Source of the DNA: Polaromonas sp.
GTDB lineage: Bacteria; Pseudomonadota; Gammaproteobacteria; Burkholderiales; Burkholderiaceae_C
Assembly (NCBI RefSeq): GCF_010365105.1
Contig: NZ_JAAFGZ010000001.1
Span: 62,001-126,000, forward strand
Reading direction: 5' to 3'
DNA length: 64,000 bases
This document shows positions 47,963 through 57,432 of this stretch, piece by piece. Position numbers and translations under genes: made by a program. Under the pieces are notes generated by a model. That model did no database searches. It was not told the origin of the DNA and saw nothing but the letters and a program-made list of their open reading frames with translations. How positions within the stretch are numbered: the stretch's first letter is position 1; each line of letters begins with the position of its first letter.

Positions 47963-48772
47963 TTAACCCACTTTGATGACGGCCGTTGCGCCGTTGCGCC
48001 GCCCGATGATGTTCAAGAGATTCGAGAGCGCGTCGACGCTCCCGGATGTGGCGCTGGCAGTGCCATCGAAATGCAGCCGCTGGCCGACCCACCGGCCCTG
48101 GCCGGTGAGCAGCAGGCTGCCGCCCAGGGTGCTCAGCTCCAGCGTGGACGGGTTGCCGCCTGTCAGCGTGACGCGGTAGCTGCCCATGGGCTGCAGCGTG
48201 GAAAGTCGTGAGGAAATTTGCAGGGCGTCAAGCTGCAGGCGGCCTGCCAGCGCCAGCCGGCCTTGTGTCCAGCGGGCGTTGAGGCCCTGGGTCGAAGCCG
48301 CCAGCTGGCCTTGCGCCTGCACCGTGTTCCACGGTGTGCCCAGGCCTGAGAGCAGGGCGGCGGGCCATTGCGACTGGCTGTCGGAAAGCGCCAGCTGCAC
48401 GCCGCCCCAGCCTGCCGGCCTGGCCTGAAGCCTCCAGGCCTGCTGCATGCAGCATTCGGCGTTGAGTTGAAGGTCCAGGCCGGTCCAAGCCGGGCGGATG
48501 TGCCAGCTCACCCGTCCGGGCAAGGCCACAGCGTCGAGGCTGCCAGCGCCTCCCGACAACACGAGTTGCGCCGAACCCTGCCAGAAACTGCCCCGGGGTG
48601 CCGCCAGCACGGCATGGCCGCCACTGGCCTGCAGGACCAGCGACGCCAGCCAGCGTGCCGGGGCAAACAGCACAAAGGCCAGCACCAGCCCGCCCAGCGC
48701 GCCCGCCGCTGCCCAGCGCCAGGGGGCAGTGGCAAAGGCAGGGCTGGCAGCGCTGGAGGTCGGGTAAGGCAT
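47963..48772 (-). CDS. gspN: Type II secretion protein GspN-like
   Basis: Single N-terminal TM; position between gspD and gspM; ..PMGSYRVTLTGG.. Confidence 0.82.
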   Translation of the reverse strand: MPYPTSSAASPAFATAPWRWAAAGALGGLVLAFVLFAPARWLASLVLQASGGHAVLAAPRGSFWQGSAQLVLSGGAGSLDAVALPGRVSWHIRPAWTGLDLQLNAECCMQQAWRLQARPAGWGGVQLALSDSQSQWPAALLSGLGTPWNTVQAQGQLAASTQGLNARWTQGRLALAGRLQLDALQISSRLSTLQPMGSYRVTLTGGNPSTLELSTLGGSLLLTGQGRWVGQRLHFDGTASATSGSVDALSNLLNIIGRRNGATAVIKVG

Positions 48773-48779
48773 GGTCTGG

Positions 48780-49280
48780 CTAGCGGGCCGGCAGGCCCAT
48801 CACAAGAACGCCATTCCAGACCTGGCCGCCTGGCGTCGAGGCGCGCACCAGGCGGGCCTCGATCAGGGCCGAGCGGGCATTCAGGCGCGCCTGCGCCAGC
48901 CACTGTGCCAGCGCATCGGGGCTGGCGTTCTTGACGGTGATGCTGGCGCGCTCGCCAGCCAGCACCAGCTGGGCGCTGGCGCCCAGCGTCTGCTTGGTGG
49001 CGGCGGTCAGGGCACGCACCGCCTCGTCAAAGCCCAGGGGCGGCTGCTTCTGGACGGCCTGCGCCTGCAGCTGCATGGCCTGCATGGTTTGCAATTGCGC
49101 GCCCAGCACCCTGGCCTGGTTGTCGGCGCTGCGCAGCGTGGCCAATGACGGCCCGACGCTGAATTGCCAGAGCAGGAATGCCAGGACCAGCAGGCCGGCC
49201 AGCCGGATGCCGTTTTTTTCGCGGCCCGGCAGCCCGGCCCAGCGCGCTCGCAGCGGCTCCAGGGCGCTTGTCAAGCTCAT
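48780..49280 (-). CDS. gspM: Type II secretion protein GspM
   Basis: Short bitopic protein, position between gspN and gspL. Confidence 0.87.
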   Translation of the reverse strand: MSLTSALEPLRARWAGLPGREKNGIRLAGLLVLAFLLWQFSVGPSLATLRSADNQARVLGAQLQTMQAMQLQAQAVQKQPPLGFDEAVRALTAATKQTLGASAQLVLAGERASITVKNASPDALAQWLAQARLNARSALIEARLVRASTPGGQVWNGVLVMGLPAR

Positions 49281-50506
49281 GGAAAACGCTCCTCTTTCAT
49301 CGTCAGGCCATCGGCCTCGGTGCGCAGGCGGTAACCCCGGGGCTGCAGCCGTGCCGCAGTTTCGGCCAATGCGGAAGCTGAAAGTGAAACCCCTTTCAGA
49401 CGCAGTTCGTTTGCTATGAATTCAATAGCTTCTGGCGTCGGCGCATCGGGCGCTGCAGCCTGAAAATGCCCCAGCATGGTTTCCATGTCGGCAGACGAGG
49501 CGACGCCATTGCGGCGCTGCAGGTCGGACACCGCCCGGGCCATCTGCACCGGCGCATCGACGACCACGCGCACGTCGGGGAAGGTGGCGGTGAGCAGGTT
49601 GCGGATGGCGGCGCGCTGCGCCGCCTGCGCGGACTGCTCTTTCCAGGCCCAGGCCTGAAGGCCTGCCAGGTTGACCAGCACCAGGGCCACGCTGGCCCAG
49701 CGCGCAGCGCGCCAGCGCGGCGCCCTGAACAGCGAGGAAATCATGGCTGACAGATGCTTGCGGGTGCGCGTGCCCCGGGTGTAGAGCAGGTCGAACTGCG
49801 CCAGGTCCCAGTCCGACTGCGCCGCCGCCAGCCAGCGCTCGGGCGGCGTCTGCAGCCGGGCAGGACGGTTGAAGAAATGTTCTGCCAAGGCGGCCACGCC
49901 GGGTTCGGCCAGAACTTCGGAATCCTCTGGCCATGCCATCAGCGCGGCACTGGCCACCGACAGCGGCAGCAGCGTCACGCCCTGTGGCCCGGTGCGTATC
50001 AGCTGGGGCTGGTCGGGCGTGCCGGTGACATGCAGCGACGCAGGCGCATCGTCAGCAGGTGGCGTCAGTTCGGGGACGATGCGCGCGACCGGCCGGCCGG
50101 CCTGCGTCAGCATCGCCAGCCAGGCATGCAGCCAGGCTCTTTCGCAGGTCGCTACCCATACCGGTTGGTCGGCGCGAGGCTTCGGCTCGATGGCGAAATG
50201 CAGCTGGCTGGTCTCGTCGAGCACGCTGTCTTCGAGCAGCCCGTCGAGCACGGCACGCAGCCGCCCGGCATTGCCATCCTGGAACAAGCCGCCTTTCAGC
50301 GCACCCCGGGGCAGGGCTAGCCGGTGCCAGGACAGGCGGCAGGCGGGAACCACCGCCACGATGTCGGCACCGGAGGGCGCGGGCAACAGCGCTGCGGGCG
50401 CCTCGACAGCGCGCAAAACGGTGAACCCGTCATCGCTCAGAACGCCCTCGCAAAGCATGGCGGCGGTCGGAAGTGCCCGGGGAAGGGTGACGATCAGGGT
50501 TGTCAT
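49277..50506 (-). CDS. gspL: Type II secretion protein GspL
   Basis: Actin-like cytoplasmic domain, TM, C-terminal ferredoxin-like domain; overlaps gspM by 4 nt. Confidence 0.87.
   Translation of the reverse strand: MTTLIVTLPRALPTAAMLCEGVLSDDGFTVLRAVEAPAALLPAPSGADIVAVVPACRLSWHRLALPRGALKGGLFQDGNAGRLRAVLDGLLEDSVLDETSQLHFAIEPKPRADQPVWVATCERAWLHAWLAMLTQAGRPVARIVPELTPPADDAPASLHVTGTPDQPQLIRTGPQGVTLLPLSVASAALMAWPEDSEVLAEPGVAALAEHFFNRPARLQTPPERWLAAAQSDWDLAQFDLLYTRGTRTRKHLSAMISSLFRAPRWRAARWASVALVLVNLAGLQAWAWKEQSAQAAQRAAIRNLLTATFPDVRVVVDAPVQMARAVSDLQRRNGVASSADMETMLGHFQAAAPDAPTPEAIEFIANELRLKGVSLSASALAETAARLQPRGYRLRTEADGLTMKEERFP
49409..49468 (+). repeat. Possible family A element, copy l (inside gspL)
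   Basis: GTTTGCTATGAATTCAATAGCTTCTGGCGTCGGCGCATCGGGCGCTGCAGCCTGAAAATG; the right half is weak. Confidence 0.55.
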
Positions 50507-50541
50507 GCTTGAATTAAGGGGGCCATTGTAGGGGGGGCGTG

Positions 50542-51540
50542 TCAAGGCGACGAAGTGCCCCGGTCGCGCCACAAGGTCTTCACCTTCAGCCCGTCGCGCT
50601 GCACCACCGAATGTTCCTCGACCACCACCTGGTCCAGCCGCAGCCGCCCCTGGACTTCGAAGAAACGTGAATTCACGCTGTGTTCCGATTCATTCAGTGG
50701 CACCGTGGTCTGGCCGAGCTGCGCGGTCACTTCAGCCAGCGTTTTGAAGTGATTCGCCTGGCGCGTGTTCACCAGCTGCTGGGCCTGCCCCATTTCCAGT
50801 GAGGGAATGCAGGCCGACAGCACAGTGGGGCTGGCGGTGTTCAGGTTGACCGGGGTGCGCACCGGCAGCAGGGTGATGTAAGGCCGCAGTACAGCCAGGC
50901 TGGTCGGCGACAAGCCCAGCCAGACCAGCTGGTCGAGGCGCTGCGGCAGCAGGGGTGCCTGCGGGGCCGCTGCATTTTCAGGGCTGGCGTCCAGTGCGAG
51001 CCGCAGGTTTTCAACCAGCACCTGCAGTTCTCCGGGAGGAAGCCCTAGCAGTTCGAAGAGTTTGGCAAAGGCTTTCAATGAAGGCTCGGACACCTTGCCG
51101 GCACTGTCCACCAGGTTGGTGACGTTCAGCCGCGACTGCAAATCAGTGATCAGGCCCGACAGGAAGGTTTGCGAAGCGTTGGCCTCGTCGTCCGGGTCGG
51201 TTTTCTTGTCGGCGGCCAGAAAGGTTGACAGCCGGGCTTCTTCCAGCGGCACCGCCCAGGGTTCCGACAGGTAGTCGGCGCCGCCTGAGCGGGCGTCCTC
51301 GCGCAGGATCAGGCGTGCCCAGTCGAGTGCGCCGGTCAGCAGCCAGAGCGACTGCACCCGCGCACGTTCGGCAGCCTCGACTTCCACGCTGCGCCATTGC
51401 TGCCACAGGGCGCTGGCCGCCAGGCTGGCCACCAGCGCCACGGTCAGCATCGCCGTGAGCAGGGCGGCGCCCGCCTGGCGGGCCTGGCGTGCAGCTGCTG
51501 CCACACCGCGCCGCGCCGGGGAGTTTTCAGCCGGCATCAT
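50542..51540 (-). CDS. gspK: Type II secretion minor pseudopilin GspK
   Basis: RQAGAALLTAMLTVALVASLAASALWQQ; LQSRLNVTNLVD; VNLNTASPTVLSA. Confidence 0.9.
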   Translation of the reverse strand: MMPAENSPARRGVAAAARQARQAGAALLTAMLTVALVASLAASALWQQWRSVEVEAAERARVQSLWLLTGALDWARLILREDARSGGADYLSEPWAVPLEEARLSTFLAADKKTDPDDEANASQTFLSGLITDLQSRLNVTNLVDSAGKVSEPSLKAFAKLFELLGLPPGELQVLVENLRLALDASPENAAAPQAPLLPQRLDQLVWLGLSPTSLAVLRPYITLLPVRTPVNLNTASPTVLSACIPSLEMGQAQQLVNTRQANHFKTLAEVTAQLGQTTVPLNESEHSVNSRFFEVQGRLRLDQVVVEEHSVVQRDGLKVKTLWRDRGTSSP

Positions 51541-52262
51541 GACTTGGCGGCCGCCAGCGCCGGGCGCACCCAGTCGCGTGTGATGACGCCGTGGATCGCT
51601 TCGCCGCCAGGCAGGGTCAGCACCAGCCGGACGCCATCGGGCAGCGCCAGGTCGGTGTCCACGGCTTGTGCCGGGTTGCGAATCGGCGCCGCCGGGGCGT
51701 TGGCGTTGTCGCTGGACAGGGGATTGGTCCAGGCATTGCCGCGAAAGTAGAAGACCTGCCATTGTTCAAGCGGCGTGATGCGGACTTCGTCCCTTTTTTC
51801 GGCATCGCCCGGATTCTGTGCCCACTGGGCGGCACGCTCCCAGGCGGTTTGCAAGGCCCCCCGGGAAAACTGCGGCGGGGACTGCCAGCGCAGCCACTGG
51901 TCGGTGCCGTTCACATTGCGCCGTGACCAGGCCACCACCAGCAGGCCGTCGCCGGGCCGCACGGTGCTGCGGCGGACAATCCGCAGTCCGCGCCCGTCCC
52001 AGTCCAGCGTCGGAATGCGAGGCAGCTGCGCCAATGCGTCCAGGTCGGCCGACCATTGCGTGAGGCCGGCCTGAAGCGTGAGTACCGCATCGGCCCGCTG
52101 CTGGATCTGCGCCTGTGCGCGCGCCATGCCGTCGAGCCCGCGCCAGCTCAGTCCGGCCATCAACGCCATCGCGGCCAGGGCCACCAGCAGCTCGATCAGG
52201 GTGAAGCCGCGCGCCTGCGCAGGAAGCGGCAAACCGCGTGAAGCAGCACGTGGCAGCGCCAT
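51537..52262 (-). CDS. gspJ: Type II secretion minor pseudopilin GspJ
   Basis: QARGFTLIELLVALAAMALMAGLSWRGLDGM. Confidence 0.92.
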   Translation of the reverse strand: MALPRAASRGLPLPAQARGFTLIELLVALAAMALMAGLSWRGLDGMARAQAQIQQRADAVLTLQAGLTQWSADLDALAQLPRIPTLDWDGRGLRIVRRSTVRPGDGLLVVAWSRRNVNGTDQWLRWQSPPQFSRGALQTAWERAAQWAQNPGDAEKRDEVRITPLEQWQVFYFRGNAWTNPLSSDNANAPAAPIRNPAQAVDTDLALPDGVRLVLTLPGGEAIHGVITRDWVRPALAAAKS

Positions 52263-52264
52263 AG

Positions 52265-52645
52265 TCAGTACCGTCCCACGATGGTCGAAAGCGCGAGTAT
52301 CCGGTTTGCACCGTCGAGCACCTGTGCTTCAACCCGGAGAAAATTCGGATTGGGCGTGGGCTGCACCCACAGCCGCACGGCCAGGCTGCGGCCGGCCTGT
52401 TCGCAGGTGCTGGTGTTGTCGCCAACCGCCGGCATCTGCTGCGACAGCCGCACATTCACCAGTGCGTTTTCAGCGCACAGGTGGGCCAGCAGCAGGTCGG
52501 ACTGGCGCTCGGAATTGCGCGTCAGCGAGCCTGTGGCGCGCACGCCGGCAGCCAGTGCGACTGCAACGATGCCCAGCGCGACCAGCACCTCGATCAGCGT
52601 GAAGCCGCGAACGCCAGAGCGCTTGGGCCGGTTGCGCCACATCAC
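52265..52645 (-). CDS. gspI: Type II secretion minor pseudopilin GspI
   Basis: GVRGFTLIEVLVALGIVAVALAAGVRA. Confidence 0.92.
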   Translation of the reverse strand: MMWRNRPKRSGVRGFTLIEVLVALGIVAVALAAGVRATGSLTRNSERQSDLLLAHLCAENALVNVRLSQQMPAVGDNTSTCEQAGRSLAVRLWVQPTPNPNFLRVEAQVLDGANRILALSTIVGRY

Positions 52646-53070
52646 CGGCTACCTTCCGCCACAACCGAAAAAGGCCGGATGCCGTCCGTCGCCAGAATCA
52701 GGCTGCGCGAAGGGTCTGCAGTGGACACCAAACGAATTTGCTGCGGCCCGATCACCGGTTCCGGCCCCAGTACTACGACGTTGGCGACGGCTGCCCGCAC
52801 GTCGGGTCCCAGCCAGGTGGAAGGGAAGCTTGAACCTTTCGCCAGGCCTTCAAAAACAAAGCCGGTGGCGGTGGGTCGCCAGCGCACCGGGTTGGCGGTC
52901 ATGCGCGACTGCGCCCGGGCTGAATCCAGCAGGACCGCCAGCCGCTGCGCTTCGCGTTCCAGCGCCGTCCCCGACGTGTCGCGCAGCGCCAGCCCCACCC
53001 CCGCCGTGGCAATGGCCATGATGGCCACCACCATCAGCAGTTCAATCAGCGTGAATCCGGCCTGGCGCAT
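52642..53070 (-). CDS. gspH: Type II secretion minor pseudopilin GspH
   Basis: MRQAGFTLIELLMVVAIMAIATAGVGLAL; start at 53070, so the upstream part of the track ORF is repeat/intergenic. Confidence 0.9.
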   Translation of the reverse strand: MRQAGFTLIELLMVVAIMAIATAGVGLALRDTSGTALEREAQRLAVLLDSARAQSRMTANPVRWRPTATGFVFEGLAKGSSFPSTWLGPDVRAAVANVVVLGPEPVIGPQQIRLVSTADPSRSLILATDGIRPFSVVAEGSR

Positions 53071-53158
53071 CCGCGCGGACGTTGCACCCCGCGTTGTGGC
53101 ACTCCCGGTCGCTAGCGAATCACATGATGGCAGCTGCGTCGTGAATGTGCCAGCTCCA

Positions 53159-53253
53159 AACCAGCCGGGGCCGCGGAACTGGCTTTGCCAGGCCGCAGGC
53201 GCAGCGGCCCCCGCGGGGGGCAGCGAACCACACGCAGTGGGAAGCGTGGGGGC
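53159..53253 (-). repeat. Family B structured repeat, copy 2 (between gspG and gspH)
   Basis: Reverse complement matches 32294-32390 over about 95 nt; about 88% identity by eye. Confidence 0.9.
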
Positions 53254-53257
53254 TATT

Positions 53258-53707
53258 TCAATCCCAGCTGCCAACATCCGCATTCTTGCCCTCGCCCCCG
53301 GGTTGCCCGTCGGCACCGAAGGACATCACGTCGATTTCGCCCTTGATGCCAGGGTTCAGATACTGGTAAGGGCGGCCCCAGGGGTCGTTGGGCAATTTGT
53401 CCACATAGGATTTCCAGTTGGAGGGAATCGGCCCGGTGGTCGGCTTGGCCACCAGCGCCTGCAATCCCTGCTCGGCGGCAGGGTAGCGCTGGTTGTCGAG
53501 CCGGTAAAGCTTGAGCGCCTGCATCAAATTGTTGACGTCGGTCTTGGCCGCCGTGGCGCGCGCATCGTCAGCGCGGTCCAGCACGTTGGGAACCACCAGC
53601 GCGGCCAGCACGCCGATGATCACCAGCACCACCATCAGCTCGATCAGGGTGAAACCTGCGGAAAGGCGCCGCCGAAGGGACGAGGAGTAAGGTTGTTGTG
53701 TAGTCAT
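53258..53707 (-). CDS. gspG: Type II secretion major pseudopilin GspG
   Basis: RRLSAGFTLIELMVVLVIIGVLAALVVPNVLDRADDARATAAKTDVNNL. Confidence 0.96.
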   Translation of the reverse strand: MTTQQPYSSSLRRRLSAGFTLIELMVVLVIIGVLAALVVPNVLDRADDARATAAKTDVNNLMQALKLYRLDNQRYPAAEQGLQALVAKPTTGPIPSNWKSYVDKLPNDPWGRPYQYLNPGIKGEIDVMSFGADGQPGGEGKNADVGSWD

Positions 53708-53733
53708 ATGGTCGCTTCAATGATAATCCTGCC

Positions 53734-54186
53734 ATGCAGACAGATGCCTATCGCCTATGGGCTACCAGAATTGTGACATTCGCCATCTCCGCACTGGCTG
53801 CTGCCAGCGTGGTGTACTGGGGGTTGAAGGTCTGGGGCCTGTCCACACCGGCCGTGCCGGCCGCCACGCTGGTTGAGCCAATGCCTGCTGTCAGTTCACA
53901 GGCCATTGCCCGGGCGCTTGGCGGCGGGATGGCCCCGGTTGCAACCGCTTCCACCGCAGCGCCCGCAGCCAGCCGCTATAACCTGATTGGCGTAGTGGCA
54001 GGACGCATCCGGGCCGGTGCTGCGCTGATTTCGGTCGATGGCCAGGACGCAAAACCTGTACGCGTAGGTACCCTGGTGGACAACGAGATGGTGCTGGAGT
54101 CAGTGAACGGCCGGCAGGCGGTATTGTCTTCGAGCACGGGAAGCCCGGCCAAACTGACGCTGGAGATGCCCAAGCTTTCGCAGTAG
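53734..54186 (+). CDS. gspC: Type II secretion protein GspC-like
   Basis: Single TM followed by NLIGVVAG..RAGAALISVDGQDAKPVRVGTLV..L HR-domain-like sequence. Confidence 0.85.
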   Translation: MQTDAYRLWATRIVTFAISALAAASVVYWGLKVWGLSTPAVPAATLVEPMPAVSSQAIARALGGGMAPVATASTAAPAASRYNLIGVVAGRIRAGAALISVDGQDAKPVRVGTLVDNEMVLESVNGRQAVLSSSTGSPAKLTLEMPKLSQ

Positions 54187-54278
54187 TGCTTCTGTTTTCA
54201 TAGCATCGAGCGCATGATTCATCGCCTTGCGAGGAAACCATCTCAGAAACGGTTGGGCTGGAGCCGACAGTCACTGTT

Positions 54279-54317
54279 ATGTTGCGTCATTGATTAATTT
54301 GTGAATGATTGCAACAT
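54279..54317. promoter_or_regulatory. Inverted repeat/stem-loop upstream of pilB
   Basis: ATGTTGC-G-TCATT-gattaatttgtg-AATGA-TT-GCAACAT. Confidence 0.5.
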
Positions 54318-54398
54318 GACGCTACCGTTATCAGTCCCGGTGGTTTACACCTTGTAATCATTAAGCGATGATTCTTTCTTTGACCCCTATTGAACACC

Positions 54399-56129
54399 AT
54401 GTCTGTTATCGAGACCACACCAAAAAATCCAGCTCTCACGGCATTGCCCGGCCTGGGCAGAGCTTTGGTGGCGGCCGGCAAGCTGGGCCAAAAGACGGCC
54501 GAGGACATTTTCCTCAAGGCGCAGGGCAGTCGAAACAGTTTCATCGCCGAGCTGACCGGGTCCGGCGCGGTCTCGGCTTTCGATTTGGCGCACATCATGT
54601 CGACGTCCTTTGCCGCACCGCTGGTGGACATGGACGCTGTCGACATGCAGCGGCTGCCTCAGGGTTTGCTGGACACAAAAATCTGCCAGGCCTTTCGCAT
54701 CGTGGTGCTGGGCAAGCGGCATAACCGGCTGATCATTGCAACGGCTGACCCGTCAGACCAGGGCGCAGCGGAAAAGATCAAGTTCTCCACCCAGCTGGGC
54801 GTGGACTGGATCATTGCCGAATACGACAAGCTGACCCGGTTGGTGAATGCGTCCAGCGCCACCGCGTCCGAGGCGCTTGAAAACATCGTCAGTGAAGAGT
54901 TCGAGTTTGACGAGGACATTTCCGAGGCCGCCAGCCAGGAGGAGGAAGTCATCTCGGAAGTCGAAGACGCGCCGATTGTCAAATTCCTGCACAAGATGCT
55001 GGTCGATGCTTTCAATATGCGTGCCTCCGACCTGCATTTCGAGCCTTTCGAGCATTCCTACAGGGTTCGATTTCGCGTCGACGGCGAACTGCGTGAAATT
55101 TCTTCTCCGCCCGTGGCCATCAAGGAAAAGCTGGCAGCGCGTATCAAGGTGATTTCCAAGCTGGACATTTCCGAGAAGCGCGTGCCGCAGGACGGCAAGA
55201 TGAAGCTCAAGATCGCACCCGATCGCGTGATCGACTTTCGGGTCAGCACCTTGCCCACCATGTTCGGCGAAAAAATCGTCATCCGTATCCTGGATCCCAG
55301 CAGCGCCAAGCTGGGCATTGATGCGCTGGGCTATGAGCCGGCTGAAAAGGAACGTCTTCTTGAAGCGATCAAGCGGCCCTACGGCATGGTGCTGGTGACG
55401 GGGCCGACAGGCTCTGGGAAAACTGTCTCGCTTTACACCTGCCTGAACATCCTGAACACTGCCGGCGTGAACATTTCCACGGCGGAGGATCCTGCCGAGA
55501 TCACCTTGCCCGGGGTCAACCAGGTCAGCATGAACGAGAAGGCCGGAATGACCTTCCCGGTGGCACTGAAGGCCTTTTTGCGCCAGGATCCGGACATCAT
55601 CATGGTCGGCGAAATCCGCGACGTTGAAACTGCCGACATTGCCATCAAGGCGGCGCAGACCGGCCACCTGGTGCTGTCCACACTGCACACCAACGATGCG
55701 CCCACGACCCTCACGCGCATGCGCAACATGGGCATTGCGCCTTTCAATATTGCCTCCAGTGTCATCCTGATCACCGCGCAACGGCTGGCGCGGCGTTTGT
55801 GCCCGCATTGCAAGACGGCCATCGAGATTCCGCGCGACGCCTTGCTGCAGGCTGGCTTCAAGGACGATGAGGTCGATGGTTCCTGGAAGCCCTTCCATCC
55901 GGTGGGTTGCGCCAAATGCAACAACGGCTACAAGGGCCGGCTGGGCATTTACCAGGTCATGCCCATCTCCGAGGAAATCCAGCGCATCGTCCTGCGCGAC
56001 GGCAGCGCCATGGAAATCGCGGCCCAGGCCGAAGCCGAAGGCGTGCGCAGCCTGCGCCAGTCCGGCTTGTACAAAGTTAAACTGGGCATGACCTCGATGG
56101 AAGAAATATTGGGCTGCACGAATGCCTAG
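54399..56129 (+). CDS. pilB: Type IV pilus assembly ATPase PilB
   Basis: GPTGSGKTVSLYTCLNILNTAGVNISTAEDPAEITLPGVNQVSMNEKAGMTF; RRLCPHCK..CAKCNNGYKGR. Confidence 0.97.
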   Translation: MSVIETTPKNPALTALPGLGRALVAAGKLGQKTAEDIFLKAQGSRNSFIAELTGSGAVSAFDLAHIMSTSFAAPLVDMDAVDMQRLPQGLLDTKICQAFRIVVLGKRHNRLIIATADPSDQGAAEKIKFSTQLGVDWIIAEYDKLTRLVNASSATASEALENIVSEEFEFDEDISEAASQEEEVISEVEDAPIVKFLHKMLVDAFNMRASDLHFEPFEHSYRVRFRVDGELREISSPPVAIKEKLAARIKVISKLDISEKRVPQDGKMKLKIAPDRVIDFRVSTLPTMFGEKIVIRILDPSSAKLGIDALGYEPAEKERLLEAIKRPYGMVLVTGPTGSGKTVSLYTCLNILNTAGVNISTAEDPAEITLPGVNQVSMNEKAGMTFPVALKAFLRQDPDIIMVGEIRDVETADIAIKAAQTGHLVLSTLHTNDAPTTLTRMRNMGIAPFNIASSVILITAQRLARRLCPHCKTAIEIPRDALLQAGFKDDEVDGSWKPFHPVGCAKCNNGYKGRLGIYQVMPISEEIQRIVLRDGSAMEIAAQAEAEGVRSLRQSGLYKVKLGMTSMEEILGCTNA

Positions 56130-56214
56130 CCTGGCGCATGGCATGGTCAGGACAAGGGCATCAGGCAACACGGACAAGACGGCTCGAACACCGTCCACAC
56201 AACAATAAGGCTTT

Positions 56215-57432
56215 ATGGCAACCGCACTGTCCAAAGATATCAAGGAATATGTCTTCGAGTGGGAAGGCAAGGATCGCGGCGGCAAACAGGTTCGCGGCGA
56301 GGTCCGTGCCGGGGGCGAAAACCAGGTCAAGGTGTCGCTGCGCAGGCAAGGCGTGATGGCAACCAAGATCAAAAAGCGCCGTATGCGGTCAGGCAAGGCC
56401 ATCAAACCGCGTGACATTGCCATTTTCACCCGCCAGCTGGCCACGATGATGAAGGCTGGCGTGCCGTTGCTGCAATCTTTCGACATCGTGGGCCGCGGCA
56501 ATCCCAACGGCAGCGTGACCAAACTGCTGAACGATGTGCGTACCGACGTGGAAACCGGAACGTCGCTGAGCGGTGCTTTTCGCAAGTATCCGATGTACTT
56601 CAATGCGCTGTACTGCAACCTTGTCGAGGCGGGTGAGGCGGCCGGCATTCTGGAGTCGCTGCTGGACCGCCTGGCGGTCTACATGGAGAAAACCGAGGCC
56701 ATCAAGTCCAAGATCAAGTCGGCGCTGATGTATCCGGCTTCCGTGGTGGTGGTGGCTTTCGTGGTGGTGGCCGTGATCATGATTTTTGTGATTCCTGCGT
56801 TCAAGGAGGTGTTTTCATCCTTTGGCGCCGATCTGCCGGCGCCCACCTTGATCGTCATGGCCATCAGTGAGTTCTTCGTCGCCTATTGGTGGCTTATTTT
56901 TGGCGGCGTCGGCGGCGGAATCTATTTTTTCCTGCAGGCCTGGAAACGCAGCGAGAAAATGCAGAAGGTCATGGACCGGCTGCTGCTGAAAATGCCAGTG
57001 TTCGGCACCCTGATCGAAAAATCCGTCATTGCCCGCTGGACCCGTACCCTGTCCACGATGTTCGCGGCCGGTGTGCCGCTGGTCGAAGCGCTGGACTCGG
57101 TTGGCGGTGCATCGGGAAACTCTCTCTACGCGGACGCCACCGAGAAAATCCAGCAGGAAGTCTCGACCGGCACCAGCCTGACCGCTGCCATGGGCAATGC
57201 CAACCTGTTTCCCACCATGGTGCTGCAGATGTGCGCCATTGGCGAGGAGTCGGGCTCGGTGGACCACATGCTGGGCAAGGCAGCCGATTTTTATGAAGCC
57301 GAGGTCGATGAAATGGTGGCCGGCCTGTCCAGCCTGATGGAGCCCATCATCATCGTGTTTCTGGGAACCCTGATCGGCGGGATCGTGGTGTCGATGTACC
57401 TGCCGATCTTCAAGCTGGGTCAAGTCGTTTGA
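56215..57432 (+). CDS. pilC: Type IV pilus inner membrane protein PilC
   Basis: YVFEWEGKDRGGKQVRGEVRAGGENQVKVSLRRQGVMATKIKKR; two T2SSF domains. Confidence 0.96.
   Translation: MATALSKDIKEYVFEWEGKDRGGKQVRGEVRAGGENQVKVSLRRQGVMATKIKKRRMRSGKAIKPRDIAIFTRQLATMMKAGVPLLQSFDIVGRGNPNGSVTKLLNDVRTDVETGTSLSGAFRKYPMYFNALYCNLVEAGEAAGILESLLDRLAVYMEKTEAIKSKIKSALMYPASVVVVAFVVVAVIMIFVIPAFKEVFSSFGADLPAPTLIVMAISEFFVAYWWLIFGGVGGGIYFFLQAWKRSEKMQKVMDRLLLKMPVFGTLIEKSVIARWTRTLSTMFAAGVPLVEALDSVGGASGNSLYADATEKIQQEVSTGTSLTAAMGNANLFPTMVLQMCAIGEESGSVDHMLGKAADFYEAEVDEMVAGLSSLMEPIIIVFLGTLIGGIVVSMYLPIFKLGQVV

Noticed and set aside
52481-53776. 431-aa plus-strand ORF across gspI-gspH-gspG
   Set aside because: Antisense shadow that runs through the family B repeat.
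54187-54230. Possible family A remnant after gspC (ttttcatagcatcgagcgcatg)
   Set aside because: Only a few matching bases; not distinguishable from chance.
54753-56648. 631-aa minus-strand ORF opposite pilB/pilC
   Set aside because: Antisense to pilB, which is unambiguous.
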